From NCBI GenBank assembly GCA_003488445.1, contig DNLO01000171.1, positions 1 to 7,917 of the forward strand: a DNA stretch of 7,917 nucleotides, written 5' to 3'. The DNA comes from Lachnospiraceae bacterium (GTDB lineage Bacteria; Bacillota; Clostridia; Lachnospirales; Lachnospiraceae). Shown here piece after piece: positions 7,609-7,917 of the stretch. Each line of letters begins with the position of its first letter. The first letter of the stretch is position 1. Made by a program: the position numbers and the translations under genes. Under the pieces are notes generated by a model. It saw nothing but the letters and a program-made list of their open reading frames with translations, had not been told where the DNA came from and did no database searches.

Positions 7609-7616
7609 CTCCCTCT
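7609..7616 (-). promoter_or_regulatory. Ribosome binding site that fixes the kinase start
   Basis: AGAGGGAG on the minus strand overlaps the TAG stop (7617-7615) of the upstream HD-GYP gene. It leaves five to seven bases before the ATG at 7603-7601. The in-frame GTG at 7609-7607 overlaps this site and could not use it. The ATG is therefore preferred, and the kinase is probably translationally coupled to the gene before it. Confidence 0.65.
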
Positions 7617-7917
7617 ACATGCCCTTATTGTACTTTTTCAGTATGACCTTGACTTCCGGAAGGGCATCCATGAAGACCTCCACGCATTTCGGGTCGAACT
7701 GCGTGCCCTTTCCCTCTTCCAGGATGGCAAGTGCCTTCTCCAGTGGAAATGCCGGCTTGTATACTCTCGGGGAGGTCAGTGCGTCGAAGACATCCGCCAC
7801 CGCCATGATACGTGCCGAAAGAGGTATCACCTCACCGTGTATGCCTTCGGGATAGCCTTTCCCGTCCCATCTCTCGTGATGATATGCCGCCATGTTTCTG
7901 GCTTCCTTCAGATAGTT
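7615..7917 (-). CDS. HD-GYP domain phosphodiesterase, C-terminal part (5' end outside the window)
   Basis: The reading frame stays open to the right edge, so only the last 100 residues are visible and the Met at 7893 is internal. They contain the second half of an HD-GYP domain: HHE, then WDGKGYPEG, IPLSARIMAVADVFDALTS, R.YKPAF, the helix with EEGKGTQFDP, and a closing helix (CVEVFMDAL). HD-GYP enzymes are metal-dependent and degrade cyclic di-GMP to pGpG or GMP. All conserved residues in the visible part (HHE, GYP, VAD, R/YK) are kept, so an active enzyme is likely. The HD half and any N-terminal receiver, HAMP or membrane sensor cannot be seen. The stop codon is 11 bases before the kinase ATG and overlaps its ribosome binding site, so the two genes are cotranscribed. 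The family assignment is firm. Confidence 0.9.
   Translation of the reverse strand, partial: NYLKEARNMAAYHHERWDGKGYPEGIHGEVIPLSARIMAVADVFDALTSPRVYKPAFPLEKALAILEEGKGTQFDPKCVEVFMDALPEVKVILKKYNKGM

Overview
The window looks like part of a signalling operon from a Gram-positive Firmicute, most likely a Lachnospiraceae-type Clostridia. The evidence is the AGGAGG-like ribosome binding sites, roughly balanced base composition in genes beside an AT-rich intergenic tail, a hybrid kinase with a 'KVHSLKSSARxIG' style Hpt, and HD-GYP proteins with a 'YLxxARNMAAYHHERWDG' style motif. This assignment rests on protein style only; no marker gene is present.

All four genes lie on the minus strand and read right to left, with gaps of only 11, 25 and 30 bases, so they are probably one transcript. 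From upstream to downstream they are: (1) the C-terminal end of an HD-GYP phosphodiesterase with its visible catalytic motif intact (7615 to the right edge); (2) a 1427-residue hybrid histidine kinase (3320-7603) with a signal peptide, fourteen beta-propeller blades, a Y_Y_Y-like domain, one transmembrane helix, HisKA, HATPase, receiver and Hpt domains; (3) a 252-residue protein made of a degenerate receiver followed by a canonical receiver, with no output domain (2536-3294); (4) a 791-residue membrane protein with seven predicted transmembrane helices, an HD-GYP domain lacking several expected metal ligands, and a long C-terminal region that is an internal tandem duplication I cannot assign to a known family (130-2505). 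The last 129 bases are AT-rich and non-coding. They hold a weak terminator candidate for this operon and a good promoter candidate with an overlapping palindrome for a gene beyond the left edge.

Inferred working model: an extracellular ligand is sensed by the double propeller of the kinase. Phosphate passes His843 to Asp1148 to Hpt His1295, and then to the canonical receiver (Asp181) of the small response regulator. That regulator cannot bind DNA itself and must act through protein contacts. The flanking HD-GYP genes suggest that the pathway touches cyclic di-GMP or a related nucleotide signal, with the upstream protein as likely enzyme and the downstream one as a possible non-catalytic sensor. 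The most unusual item is the downstream 7TM / degenerate HD-GYP / duplicated beta-domain protein.
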